This document shows, piece by piece, positions 28,192 through 36,381 of a stretch of 64,000 nt of DNA. The DNA is from Leifsonia sp. Leaf336. GTDB taxonomy: Bacteria > Actinomycetota > Actinomycetes > Actinomycetales > Microbacteriaceae. Both the position numbers and the translations under genes were made by a program. Below the pieces are notes generated by a model. The model searched no databases. It saw nothing but the letters and a program-made list of their open reading frames with translations, and was not told the DNA's origin. Within the stretch, counting starts at the first letter, position 1; every line of letters starts with the position of its first letter. Where the stretch lies: contig NZ_LMOZ01000002.1 of assembly GCF_001423695.1 (NCBI RefSeq), forward strand, positions 1,178,504-1,242,503, given 5' to 3'.

Positions 28192-28689
28192 TCAGTCGCC
28201 GAGGTGCGCGAGCCACGCCGTGAGGATGCGCTCCAGCGCTCGCGCGTCGGCGGGGGAGAGCTCGTCGAGCAGCCTCCGCTCGTTGGCGAAGTGTTCGGTG
28301 ACGGCCGCGTCGATCCGCTCGACCCCCTCCGGCGTGAGCGCGACCACCCGGCTGCGGCCGTCGGAGGACGACGCCCGGCGCGAGACCAGCCCGGCCTGCT
28401 CGAGCCGGTCGATGCGCTTGCTCATGCCGCCGGTGGTGACCATGGTGTGCTGCGCGAGCTCGCCGGGCGTGCGTTCGTAGGGCGCGCCGGCGCGGCGGAG
28501 GGTCGCGAGGACGTCGAAGTCGCCCTCGGTGAGTCCGTGGCGGGCGTACACCGCGACGAGCTGCTCCGTCAGCAGTCCGGCGACGCGGTGGAGGCGGCCG
28601 ATGACGCCCTGGGGCGCCGGGTCGAGGTCGGGGCGCTCGCGGCGCCATTCCTGCTGGATGCCGGCGACACGGTCGGATGCGGGGCTCAT
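28192..28689 (-). CDS. MarR family transcriptional regulator
   Basis: A 165-residue MarR regulator. The winged helix is clear: LTEGDFDVLATLRRAG, TPGELAQHTMVTTGGMSKRI and DRLEQAGLVSRRASSSDGRS, then VVALTPEG. It is divergent from an EamA transporter. The palindrome at 28703-28735 lies between them and is the likely operator. TATTGT (28696-28701, reverse strand) sits 6 bases before the ATG, fitting a leaderless mRNA. Confidence 0.93.
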   Translation of the reverse strand: MSPASDRVAGIQQEWRRERPDLDPAPQGVIGRLHRVAGLLTEQLVAVYARHGLTEGDFDVLATLRRAGAPYERTPGELAQHTMVTTGGMSKRIDRLEQAGLVSRRASSSDGRSRVVALTPEGVERIDAAVTEHFANERRLLDELSPADARALERILTAWLAHLGD

Positions 28690-28702
28690 CTCTTCACAAT
28701 AC

Positions 28703-28735
28703 CTTCCATGGAAGCTAAAGTAGCTTCCATGGAAG
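28703..28735. promoter_or_regulatory. Perfect 33-bp palindromic operator covering the EamA start codon
   Basis: Two copies of CTTCCATGGAAG (28703-28714 and 28724-28735), 21 bases apart, are each palindromic. Together with the inner GCTA/TAGC they form one perfect palindrome around the central AAG (28718-28720). A 21-base spacing is two helical turns, so two regulator dimers could bind on the same face. Both candidate ATG starts of the transporter, 28708 and 28729, lie inside the half-sites. Confidence 0.85.
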
Positions 28736-29679
28736 ATAAATGGCGCTGGATCGTCCTCACCGCGATCGCACCCGTGGCGTGGGGCTCGACCTACGTCGTG
28801 ACGAGGGCGGTCCTCCCGGATCTCCCGCTCTGGGGAGCAGTGCTGCGCGCGCTCCCGGCAGGGCTCCTGCTGCTCGCCGTCGCACGCCGGCGTCCGCACG
28901 GGGCGTGGTGGTGGCGGGCGTTCCTGCTGGGCGCGCTGAACGCGGGCGGGTTCTTCGTGCTGGTGTACGCGGTCGCACAGCTGCTGCCCTCCGGCATCGC
29001 GTCCACGGTCATGGCGACCTCGCCGCTCGCCCTGATGGGATTCGGGTGGATGCTGCTGGGCCAGCGGCCACGATCGCTATCGCTCGCGGGGGCGCTCGCG
29101 GGTGTCGTCGGCGTCGCGGTCATGCTCTACGGAGGAGGCGACGCGGTCGATCCGCTCGGGCTGGTCGCCGCGGTCTCCGCGATGCTGCTCTCGGCGGTCG
29201 GCTACGTGCTGGCGACCCGGTGGCGCGATGTCGACGTGCTGTCCTCGACCGCGTGGCAGCTGGTGGCGGGCGGCATCCTCGTCGTCCCGTTCGCGGTGGC
29301 GGTGGAGGGCGCACCTCCCGCGCTCGATGCTGCGGCGATCGCCGGCTTCGCGTACGTGTCGTTGGTCGCGACGGCGCTGGCCTATCTCGTGTGGTTCGCC
29401 GGGATGCGGCGCCTCGGGCCGGCCATGACGGGGCTGATCGGGCTGCTCAACCCGGTGGCGGGCGTCGCGCTCGGAGCGCTGGTGGCGGGGGAGGCCCTCA
29501 CCGCGCGGCAGTTCCTCGGCCTCGCGATCGTCCTCGTCGGCATCGGCGTCGGCCAGACCGCGCGTGGTGGCCGGGTCGCAGCCGACGGTCAGTCGGCGAG
29601 AGCCTCCAGGAAGCCGCGGGTCGGCACGAAGAACGTCGTGCCGGTGACCGCCGCCGAGAAGTCGAGGATGCGGTCGTGA
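28729..29679 (+). CDS. EamA/DMT-family transporter
   Basis: A 316-residue drug/metabolite transporter with ten hydrophobic segments in two EamA repeats, expected to export amino acids or other metabolites from the cytoplasm. WGSTYVVTRAVLP in helix 1 and LNPVAGVALGALVAGEALTARQFLG near the end are family hallmarks. An ATG at 28708 would add 7 residues; both starts lie in the operator. The last 35-40 residues are polar and read antisense into the DyP gene (91-base overlap), unusual for this family. Controlled by the divergent MarR. Confidence 0.88.
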   Translation: MEDKWRWIVLTAIAPVAWGSTYVVTRAVLPDLPLWGAVLRALPAGLLLLAVARRRPHGAWWWRAFLLGALNAGGFFVLVYAVAQLLPSGIASTVMATSPLALMGFGWMLLGQRPRSLSLAGALAGVVGVAVMLYGGGDAVDPLGLVAAVSAMLLSAVGYVLATRWRDVDVLSSTAWQLVAGGILVVPFAVAVEGAPPALDAAAIAGFAYVSLVATALAYLVWFAGMRRLGPAMTGLIGLLNPVAGVALGALVAGEALTARQFLGLAIVLVGIGVGQTARGGRVAADGQSARASRKPRVGTKNVVPVTAAEKSRMRS

Positions 29680-30557
29680 CTGCCGATCGGGTCGCCGACG
29701 AACATCCGCTCCACCATCTTCTCGATCACCCAGAGCCGGCGTGAGTAGCCGATGAAGTAGGTGCCGAACTCGCCCTGGCCCGGCCGTCCGAAGGGCATGT
29801 TGTCGCGGAGGATGTCGTGCTCGACGCCCTGGTCGTCGGTGATCGTCGTGAGCGTCTTGTGCGCCTTCTGCCCGTTCTCGACATCATCGAGTTCGATGTT
29901 CTCGACCTTCGTGCGGCCGATGACGCCCTCCTGCGACGGCACCGGCAGGCGGTTCCACGTGCCCAGGTCGTGGAGGTACTTCTGCACGACCACGTAGCTG
30001 CCCCCAGCGTGCTCGGGGTCTTCGTCGCCGACGATGGCGGCCTCCCGCATGTCGCCTCCGGTCGGGTTCGCGGTGCCGTCGACGAAGCCGAGGAGGTCGC
30101 GCGAGTCGAAGTAGCGGAACCCGCTGACCTCGTCGACCACGGCGACCGCGTCACCGAGCATGTCGAGCAGCTGCCGCTCGAACTCGAAGCAGAAGTCGCC
30201 GCGCTCGGCGCGGATGTGGAACAGCAGGTCACCGGGGGTGGACACCGCGGTGTGGACCGCTCCGCGGACCTCCGCGAAGGGGTGCAGCTCCTGCGGCGGC
30301 GCGACCGGTGTCAAGCGGCTCCAGAATCGCGCGCCGATGCCGATGTTGCACGACAAGTGCGCGTTCAGATCGCGGAAGCCGACGGTCTTCACGAGGTCGG
30401 AGATCCCCGAGACGATGTCGCGCACGTTCGCCAGGGCCTCCGGGGTGTCGGCCACCGTGACGACCAGGAAGACGGCTGCGCCGGAGAGCGGCGCATCCAC
30501 GCTCTGCGGCTCGATCGGGACACGCTGCCACGGGTGATCTCCGGTGCTATTCGCCAT
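29589..30557 (-). CDS. DyP-type heme peroxidase
   Basis: A 322-residue dye-decolorising peroxidase. It has the GFVDGTANP motif (GxxDG, catalytic Asp), the proximal heme His in QKAHKTLTT, and the distal Arg 18 residues later in ILRDNMPFG, spaced as in B-type enzymes. No Tat signal is visible, so it is cytoplasmic. B-type DyPs are often encapsulin cargo, but no encapsulin gene is nearby. It uses H2O2 to oxidise aromatic compounds or possibly Mn2+. Its 3' end overlaps the EamA gene on the other strand. Confidence 0.94.
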   Translation of the reverse strand: MANSTGDHPWQRVPIEPQSVDAPLSGAAVFLVVTVADTPEALANVRDIVSGISDLVKTVGFRDLNAHLSCNIGIGARFWSRLTPVAPPQELHPFAEVRGAVHTAVSTPGDLLFHIRAERGDFCFEFERQLLDMLGDAVAVVDEVSGFRYFDSRDLLGFVDGTANPTGGDMREAAIVGDEDPEHAGGSYVVVQKYLHDLGTWNRLPVPSQEGVIGRTKVENIELDDVENGQKAHKTLTTITDDQGVEHDILRDNMPFGRPGQGEFGTYFIGYSRRLWVIEKMVERMFVGDPIGSHDRILDFSAAVTGTTFFVPTRGFLEALAD

Positions 30558-30901
30558 GCGCCAACTCTGCCGGAATAGCGGCGCGGGCGGTAGCACCGCG
30601 GCGGCGGGAGCGTGTGGATGCTCGCAGGCTCGATTGGCGATCGCTGCGAGAACACTGATAGCGTCGAAGGCGCCCCGGCGTGCCGAACGGTATGGCGCAC
30701 CGGGTGAACCAGCCCGCGATCCCGGGCCGTGTGGCCGCACAGGTGGCCCGGCGGGATCGTATGGTCGGCTGGCATGGGCGCACCCCGATGGTCGCGCCAG
30801 CGATGGCGATTCGCGTGGAGGGTCCGCGCTCGAGTCGTGCTGCCGTCGCCGCATGCCTCCGCCCCGGGCGCGACCACTGTGCGTGACTCGCGGGGGCGAG
30901 C
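30558..30901. other. Upstream region between DyP and proV, no convincing gene
   Basis: 344 bases. Short open frames exist but have no ribosome site or recognisable product. ACTGATAGCG around 30653-30662 contains a possible -10 box (TGATAG) for the betaine operon with TTGGCG about 17 bases upstream. A stop codon in frame shortly before 30902 rules out a longer proV. Confidence 0.5.
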
Positions 30902-32215
30902 ATGCCTGGGAGTACAGAGTTGAGCGACACGATCGCCGTCGAGGCGAGGAACATCTTCAAGGTCTTCGGACGCAAACCGCAGGAGGCCGTGCGCCGTCTG
31001 CGGAACGGCGCGACGAGAGGCGAGGTCACGGGTCTCGGAACGGCCGCCGTCATCGATGCTGGGCTGACGGTCCGGCGCGGCGAGATCTTCGTCGTGATGG
31101 GGCTGTCCGGCTCGGGCAAATCGACCCTCATCCGGCTGCTGAACGGGTTGCTGGAGCCGACCGCCGGCGAGGTCGCGGTCATGGGCACGACCATCACCGG
31201 CCTCCCCGCGAAGCGTCTGCGGGCCGTGCGGAGGAAGCACGTCTCGATGGTGTTCCAGCACTTCGCGCTGCTGCCGCACCGTACGGTGCTCGACAACATC
31301 GCGTACGGGCTGGAGGTGCAGGGCATGCCGGCCGCCGAGCGTCGCGCCCGCGCCGCCGAGGTGCTCGAGCTGGTCGGGCTCGCCGGCTGGGGCGACAAGC
31401 TCCCCTCCGAGCTCTCGGGCGGGATGCAGCAGCGCGTCGGGCTCGGGAGGGCGCTGGCCGCCGACACCGACGTGCTGCTGATGGACGAGGCGTTCTCCGC
31501 GCTCGACCCGCTGATCCGGCGCGAGATGCAGGAGCAGCTCCTCGAGCTGCAGAGCTCGCTGGGCAAGACCATCGTGTTCATCACGCACGACCTGAACGAA
31601 GCGATGTTCCTCGGCGACCGGATCGCGGTCATGCGCGACGGCCGCGTCGTGCAGACCGGCACCCCGGAGGAGATCCTCACCGACCCCGCCAACGACTACG
31701 TGGCGAGCTTCGTGCAGGACGTCGACCGCGCCCGCGTGCTGACGGCCGCGAGCGTGATGGAGCCCGCACGTGCGCTGGTCACCGTGGCGGGAGGCCCGCG
31801 CGCGGCGATGCGCACGATGCGCGACCTCCAGACCTCCGCCGCCTTCGTCGTCGGCCAGGGCCGCCGGCTGCTCGGGGCGGTCCGCGACCGCGACGTGATG
31901 CGCCAGGTGCGCGACGGTCGCTCCGACCTCGCCGACGCGATCGACACAAACATCGCGATGGTGTCTCGCGACGAGGTGCTCAGCGAGCTCGTGGAGCCGT
32001 CCGTCGGCAGCGCCCTCCCGCTCGCGGTGGTCGACGACCAGCACCGCCTGCTCGGGGTGATCCCCCGGGTGACGCTCCTCGCGGCGCTCGGCAATGTCAG
32101 CAGCGATACGACCGAGATCCCGGTGGTGGTCGAGCCTCCGGCGACCGTTCCGGTTGACGCCATGACTCTGGCGCTGCGGGAGACCGCGGGCGACGAGGCG
32201 GAGGCGCTCGCATGA
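30902..32215 (+). CDS. proV: Glycine betaine/proline ABC transporter ATPase
   Basis: A 437-residue ATPase of the ProU/OpuA type that powers uptake of compatible solutes under osmotic stress. An N-terminal family helix (RNIFKVFGRKPQEAVRRL) is followed by Walker A GLSGSGKST (about 66-74), Q-loop, signature LSGGMQQRVG (about 170-179) and Walker B VLLMDEAFSALDP. Two CBS repeats (about residues 280-410) usually sense ionic strength. The ATG at 30902 is the only start after an in-frame stop. Its end overlaps the next ATG by 4 bases. Confidence 0.94.
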   Translation: MPGSTELSDTIAVEARNIFKVFGRKPQEAVRRLRNGATRGEVTGLGTAAVIDAGLTVRRGEIFVVMGLSGSGKSTLIRLLNGLLEPTAGEVAVMGTTITGLPAKRLRAVRRKHVSMVFQHFALLPHRTVLDNIAYGLEVQGMPAAERRARAAEVLELVGLAGWGDKLPSELSGGMQQRVGLGRALAADTDVLLMDEAFSALDPLIRREMQEQLLELQSSLGKTIVFITHDLNEAMFLGDRIAVMRDGRVVQTGTPEEILTDPANDYVASFVQDVDRARVLTAASVMEPARALVTVAGGPRAAMRTMRDLQTSAAFVVGQGRRLLGAVRDRDVMRQVRDGRSDLADAIDTNIAMVSRDEVLSELVEPSVGSALPLAVVDDQHRLLGVIPRVTLLAALGNVSSDTTEIPVVVEPPATVPVDAMTLALRETAGDEAEALA

Positions 32216-33942
32216 CCGCCGTCGCACTCGCAACCGCCAAGGTCATCCCGCTCGGGGATGCGGCGACCCACGTCGTCGGCTTCGTGACGACGACCTTCGG
32301 CGGCCTGTTCGACGTCATCCGCATCGTCTTCACCGGCATGTACGACGGCGTCGACTGGGTGCTGCAGACGCCGCCGTTCTGGGGCGTCATCCTCATCTTC
32401 GCGATCCTCGGTGTCTGGCTGCGCGGCTGGGTGTTCGGCGCGGGGACCGTCGTCGGGCTCCTGCTCATCGCCGGTATCGACCAGTGGTCGAACGCGATGG
32501 ACACCCTGGCGCTGGTGCTCGTCTCCGCGGCCATCGCGGTGGCGCTGAGCGTCCCGCTCGGCATCCTGGCCGCGCGGTCGAAGACGGCGTCGGCCATCGT
32601 TCGGCCAGTGCTCGACTTCATGCAGACGATGCCCGCGTTCGTGTACCTCATCCCCGCGCTGATCCTGTTCCGGGTCGGTGTGGTTCCGGGCATGGTCGCG
32701 ACGATCGTCTTCGCCATGGCTCCAGGGGTCCGGCTCACCGAGCTGGGCATCCGCGGTGTCGACTCCGAGCTGGTGGAGGCCGGGAAGGCGTTCGGCTCGC
32801 CGCCCGGGCGAATCCTGCGCCAGATCCAGCTGCCGCTGGCGATGCCGTCGATCCTGGCGGGCGTCAACCAGGTGATCATGCTCTCGCTCTCGATGGTCGT
32901 CATCGCGGGCATGGTCGGCGGGGGAGGCCTCGGACGCGACATCGTGCAGGCGCTGAGCCGCGTGGATGTCGGCCTCGGCTTCGAGGCGGGCGTCGCCGTG
33001 GTGATCCTGGCGATCATCCTCGACCGGCTGACCGCGGCCGCCGGACGGGCGCGTCTCCGGATGCCGAAACGTGCGCTGGCCGTGCTCGGCGCGGCCCTGC
33101 TCGTCGTGATCGGCGGCACGGCCGTCACCGCGGCCTCCACCGCCGGCGGCGACAAGGGCACGGTGAAGGTCGCGGTCTTCAACGGCTGGCCGGAGGGCGA
33201 GGCGGCCTCCTACCTGTGGAAGCACGTGCTCGAGAAGGAGGGCTACACCGTCGACTTCGAGTACGCCGACGCCGGCCCCGCCTTCGCCGGCCTGAGCACG
33301 GGCGACTACGACATCGCCTTCGACGGCTGGCTGCCGACCACCCACGCGCAGTACCTGAAGACCTACGGCAAGAGCCTCACCGACCTCGGCGCCTGGAACG
33401 ACGAGGCGAAGCTCACCATCGCCGTGAACAAGGACGCCCCGATCGACTCGCTCGACCAGTTGGCGTCGCACGCGTCGACGTTCGGCAACCGGCTGGTCGG
33501 GATCGAGCCGGGCGCGGGCCTGACGGAGGCGGTGCAGAAGAAGGTCATCCCGCAGTACGGCCTCCAGAAGCTGGACTTCGTGACCTCCTCGACGCCCGCG
33601 ATGCTCGCCGAGCTGTCGAGCGCCATGAAGAAGGGCGACGACGTCGCGGTGACGCTCTGGCGCCCACACTGGGCCTACGACCAGTTCGACCTGAAGGACC
33701 TGAAAGACCCGAAAGGCACGCTGGGCGCGGCCGAGTCCATCCACTCCATCGCGAGCGCGGACTTCCCGAAGCAGCAGCCGCAGATCGCGGAGTGGGTGAA
33801 GAAGTTCCGGATGAAGTCCGACCTGCTCTACTCGCTCGAGAACGCGATGTTCAACGGCGGCGCCGACTCCGGCCAGTACGACCGCATCGTCGCGAAGTGG
33901 ATGGACGAGCACGCCGCGTACGTGGACGGCCTCACGCGGTAG
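32212..33942 (+). CDS. Glycine betaine transporter permease fused to its substrate-binding domain
   Basis: A 576-residue fusion. The first half (about residues 1-285) is a ProW/OpuAB permease with about six helices and the EAA-type loop ELVEAGKAFGSPPGRILRQIQLP. After a seventh hydrophobic helix (about 285-305) comes an OpuAC-type binding domain with VAVFNGWPEGEAASYLWKHV, YDIAFDGWLPTTHAQYL and ALWRPHWAYDQ-like aromatic residues for betaine binding. It forms the transporter with ProV, with which it overlaps by 4 bases. Fusions of this kind exist in OpuA-type systems. Confidence 0.93.
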   Translation: MTAVALATAKVIPLGDAATHVVGFVTTTFGGLFDVIRIVFTGMYDGVDWVLQTPPFWGVILIFAILGVWLRGWVFGAGTVVGLLLIAGIDQWSNAMDTLALVLVSAAIAVALSVPLGILAARSKTASAIVRPVLDFMQTMPAFVYLIPALILFRVGVVPGMVATIVFAMAPGVRLTELGIRGVDSELVEAGKAFGSPPGRILRQIQLPLAMPSILAGVNQVIMLSLSMVVIAGMVGGGGLGRDIVQALSRVDVGLGFEAGVAVVILAIILDRLTAAAGRARLRMPKRALAVLGAALLVVIGGTAVTAASTAGGDKGTVKVAVFNGWPEGEAASYLWKHVLEKEGYTVDFEYADAGPAFAGLSTGDYDIAFDGWLPTTHAQYLKTYGKSLTDLGAWNDEAKLTIAVNKDAPIDSLDQLASHASTFGNRLVGIEPGAGLTEAVQKKVIPQYGLQKLDFVTSSTPAMLAELSSAMKKGDDVAVTLWRPHWAYDQFDLKDLKDPKGTLGAAESIHSIASADFPKQQPQIAEWVKKFRMKSDLLYSLENAMFNGGADSGQYDRIVAKWMDEHAAYVDGLTR

Positions 33943-34019
33943 GAGGGGCTGGGCTGCGCGTAGACCGCCGCATCCCGGTGCGCCCCGACACGCCGTCAGC
34001 CTAGCCGTAGTCTGAGAGC

Positions 34020-34886
34020 ATGAGCCTTCCCGCCCGCGACACCGTCGTCACCTATCCCGACGGCGACCTCGCCTCCACCGGAACCGTGCTGCACGTGCAG
34101 CCGCTCGGCGACGGACGCACCGCAGTGATCCTCGACCGCACGGCGTTCCACCCCGTCGACCCGGTCTGGCCCGACCAGCCGGCCGACACGGGCGTGCTCG
34201 TCGTCGACGGACGCCGCGTGCCTGTCATCGACGCGGTGGTCGGCGCGACCGACGGAGCCACCCTCCACGTGGGAGACGCCCCCGTGCGCACCGGCACTCC
34301 CGGGTGGGCCTTCGTCGTCTGCCACCTGGTGGAGGACGCCGCGGGCATCGAACCGGGCGCCACGGTCGGGGTGGAGGTCGACCCCGAGCTCCGACGCGCG
34401 CTGTCGACGGGCCACACGGCGTGCCACCTCGCCTCCCTTGCACTCGACGACGCGCTCGCCGCGCTGTGGACCAAGGAGGTCCCGCTCGACGGACGCGGCA
34501 AGTCGGCGTTCGATCAGCTCGCCATCGCGTCCTCCCGCATCTTCCCCGACGGCTCGGTCGACGAGTACCGCATCGGCAAGAGCCTGCGGAAGAAGGGCTT
34601 CGCCGCCGCAGAACTGCCCGTGGCGCTCGCCGGGGTGACGGACGCCGCCGACGCACTGCTCGCCGAGTGGGTGAGCGCCGACGTGGCCATCGCGATCGAG
34701 CGTGACAGCGACGGGCTGGGCGAACGCCGCCGCTGGCGCGCCGACCTCCCCGACGGCACTGTCGAGATCCCGTGCGGCGGAACGCACCTGCGGTCGCTGG
34801 CCGGTGTCGAGGCGATCCGCGTCGACCTCGCCTACGACGTCGACGCGGCCTCCCTCACGATGCGCACGACCGTCGAGCGCGCCTGA
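34020..34886 (+). CDS. AlaX-like alanyl-tRNA editing protein
   Basis: A 288-residue metal-dependent protein resembling the editing domain of alanyl-tRNA synthetase. The zinc ligands are visible as HTACH (about residue 138-142) and CGGTH (about 253-257), the HxxxH and CxxxH pair of the family. Its role would be to hydrolyse Ser-tRNA or Gly-tRNA mischarged onto tRNA-Ala. The N-terminal 90 residues are a divergent beta-barrel. The ATG is 6 bases after TAGTCT (34008-34013), a leaderless layout. It stands alone between the betaine operon and a convergent NERD gene. Confidence 0.82.
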   Translation: MSLPARDTVVTYPDGDLASTGTVLHVQPLGDGRTAVILDRTAFHPVDPVWPDQPADTGVLVVDGRRVPVIDAVVGATDGATLHVGDAPVRTGTPGWAFVVCHLVEDAAGIEPGATVGVEVDPELRRALSTGHTACHLASLALDDALAALWTKEVPLDGRGKSAFDQLAIASSRIFPDGSVDEYRIGKSLRKKGFAAAELPVALAGVTDAADALLAEWVSADVAIAIERDSDGLGERRRWRADLPDGTVEIPCGGTHLRSLAGVEAIRVDLAYDVDAASLTMRTTVERA

Positions 34887-34895
34887 CTCCGTCGC

Positions 34896-35690
34896 CTAGT
34901 GCGGGAGGAACGGCAGCGCCACGGCGATCGCGGCGAGCCCGACGGCGCAGGCCCACCCGGCGCGCACCAGCTGAGCCGAGCGCACCTCCCTCTCGATGAG
35001 AGCGAAACGCTCCAGGGTGTCCGCCGACGACTCCGCCGGCCGCCACGTCGACGGGTCGTCGAACAGCCGTGAGACGGCGGCAGTCGTCGCCGCGTCGATC
35101 ACCGCGGGACGGCGGATCAGCCAGCGCAGCAGCGCCTCCGACCGGAGGACGCGCACGCGACGCGGCTGCTGGCGCACCGTGACCTCCTTCGTCCCGACGA
35201 GGACCACGAGCGCCGTCACCGGGGCGACGAGCCCCGCCTGGGCGAGAACGCCTCGCACGCGGGAGGCCTCCAGGTCGGAATTGCGCAGATACGGCTGCTT
35301 CTGACCGGCGACCAGGACCGCTCGCTCATGGACCCAGACGCGCTGGCCGCGATGGTGCTTGGTGTTGATGACGAAGACGCCCGCCGGACCGACGACCACG
35401 TGGTCGACGTCGGCGACCGCACCCGACTCGTCCGGCCGGGTGCCAACGGGAACGGCGTGGAAGACGCTCCAGCCGTCGGGGAGGCGGTCAAGGAGCGCGC
35501 CGACCTCCCGCTCGCCGAGAGCGCCGGCGAACCAGGGCTCCGTCTCGGCGCCCAGGGGTCGCGCCCCGAGCGCCCGCGCGAGCGGCGAACGCGGCGGAGA
35601 CTGGGTGTGCAGTCGCACCACCTGCTCCATCACCGCGGCCCCGGGGGCGCGGTCGCGCATGCGTGCCGTGCGCCGTCCGTCGTCGTCCAT
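34896..35690 (-). CDS. NERD-domain protein with C-terminal membrane anchor
   Basis: A 264-residue protein with a nuclease-related (NERD) domain: GALGEREVGALLDRLPDGW, then VADVDHVVVGPAGVFVINTKHHRG, where the Asp and the I-N-T-K lysine correspond to the endonuclease-like catalytic positions. A hydrophobic C-terminal helix (about 243-262) suggests membrane attachment. Substrate and role are unknown; NERD domains are linked to DNA processing. Starts 7 bases after TACGCT, again leaderless-like. Confidence 0.85.
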   Translation of the reverse strand: MDDDGRRTARMRDRAPGAAVMEQVVRLHTQSPPRSPLARALGARPLGAETEPWFAGALGEREVGALLDRLPDGWSVFHAVPVGTRPDESGAVADVDHVVVGPAGVFVINTKHHRGQRVWVHERAVLVAGQKQPYLRNSDLEASRVRGVLAQAGLVAPVTALVVLVGTKEVTVRQQPRRVRVLRSEALLRWLIRRPAVIDAATTAAVSRLFDDPSTWRPAESSADTLERFALIEREVRSAQLVRAGWACAVGLAAIAVALPFLPH

Positions 35691-35754
35691 CCCTGACAGC
35701 GTAAGGACCGCGAACGGGCCCTTGAAGTCCCCACAGAGGGACGAAATCCGTGGC

Positions 35755-35982
35755 CTACCCCTGGCCGGGTGCCCCCTCGCCGCGGGGTAGATCCTTCGTA
35801 CCGCGGGCATCGGCGTCGGTGTCGGCGTCGCCGCCACCTTGGTCCGCACCCGGGAGGCGCTCCTCCAGCGACTCGTTCCGGCCGGCGACCTCCTCGAGGG
35901 CGTCCTCCGGGGTGTCGCCGAGCTCGGAGACCCGGTCGACCAGGTCGTGAGCGTCGCGCGGCTGATCCTGTCTGTCCGTCAT
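35755..35982 (-). CDS. Small acidic hypothetical protein
   Basis: A 75-residue, very acidic protein: DLVDRVSELGDTPEDALEEV, then Asp/Gly-rich DADTDADARG. It is probably disordered. The ATG at 35980-35982 is the likely start. No domain is recognised; it lies between the NERD and DUF4242 genes on the same strand. Confidence 0.55.
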   Translation of the reverse strand: MTDRQDQPRDAHDLVDRVSELGDTPEDALEEVAGRNESLEERLPGADQGGGDADTDADARGTKDLPRGEGAPGQG

Positions 35983-36023
35983 GCCGGGAACTGTACGCCG
36001 GGCGCTCACGACCCGGGGCCCGG

Positions 36024-36272
36024 TCAGACCACGATGTCGACCGCGTACACCTGCTCGGTCGGGTGACCCGCCCGTTCGTGCACGCGCATCACCGCCTCCT
36101 TCGACGGACCGGTGGAGAGGCAGAACACCTTGCCGCTCTCCGGGTCGAGCCAGGCCTGCTCGAAATGCACGCCCTCCTCGCCCTCGATCGCCAGGTCGGC
36201 GTCGTGCGCCTCCGCCAGCTGGTCCCGCGTGACACCGACGAACCCGTCGTGCACATCCATGAATCGCGCCAT
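36024..36272 (-). CDS. DUF4242 domain protein
   Basis: An 82-residue protein of the DUF4242 family, which includes the nickel-binding SCO4226 of Streptomyces. Conserved features are FMDVHDGFVGVTRDQLAEAH, the EEGVHFEQAWLDPESGKVFC segment and a C-terminal YAVDIVV strand. The start at 36270-36272 follows GGAAAGGAG, a very good ribosome site. It is divergent from the large LuxR-type ATPase at 36382, which may regulate it. Confidence 0.85.
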   Translation of the reverse strand: MARFMDVHDGFVGVTRDQLAEAHDADLAIEGEEGVHFEQAWLDPESGKVFCLSTGPSKEAVMRVHERAGHPTEQVYAVDIVV

Positions 36273-36381
36273 GATCGGCTCCTTTCCCGACACCCAGCGT
36301 GACGGCGGCACGGCAGCCGGTGCATCGGTCATCCGACCGATCCCGGTGCTGCACGCGCGCCCCCGGCGCTATGCTGCGGCC

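Noticed and set aside
30680-30886. 68-residue frame in the proV upstream region
   Set aside because: Arg/Pro-rich, no ribosome site or homology cue; region better explained as promoter DNA.
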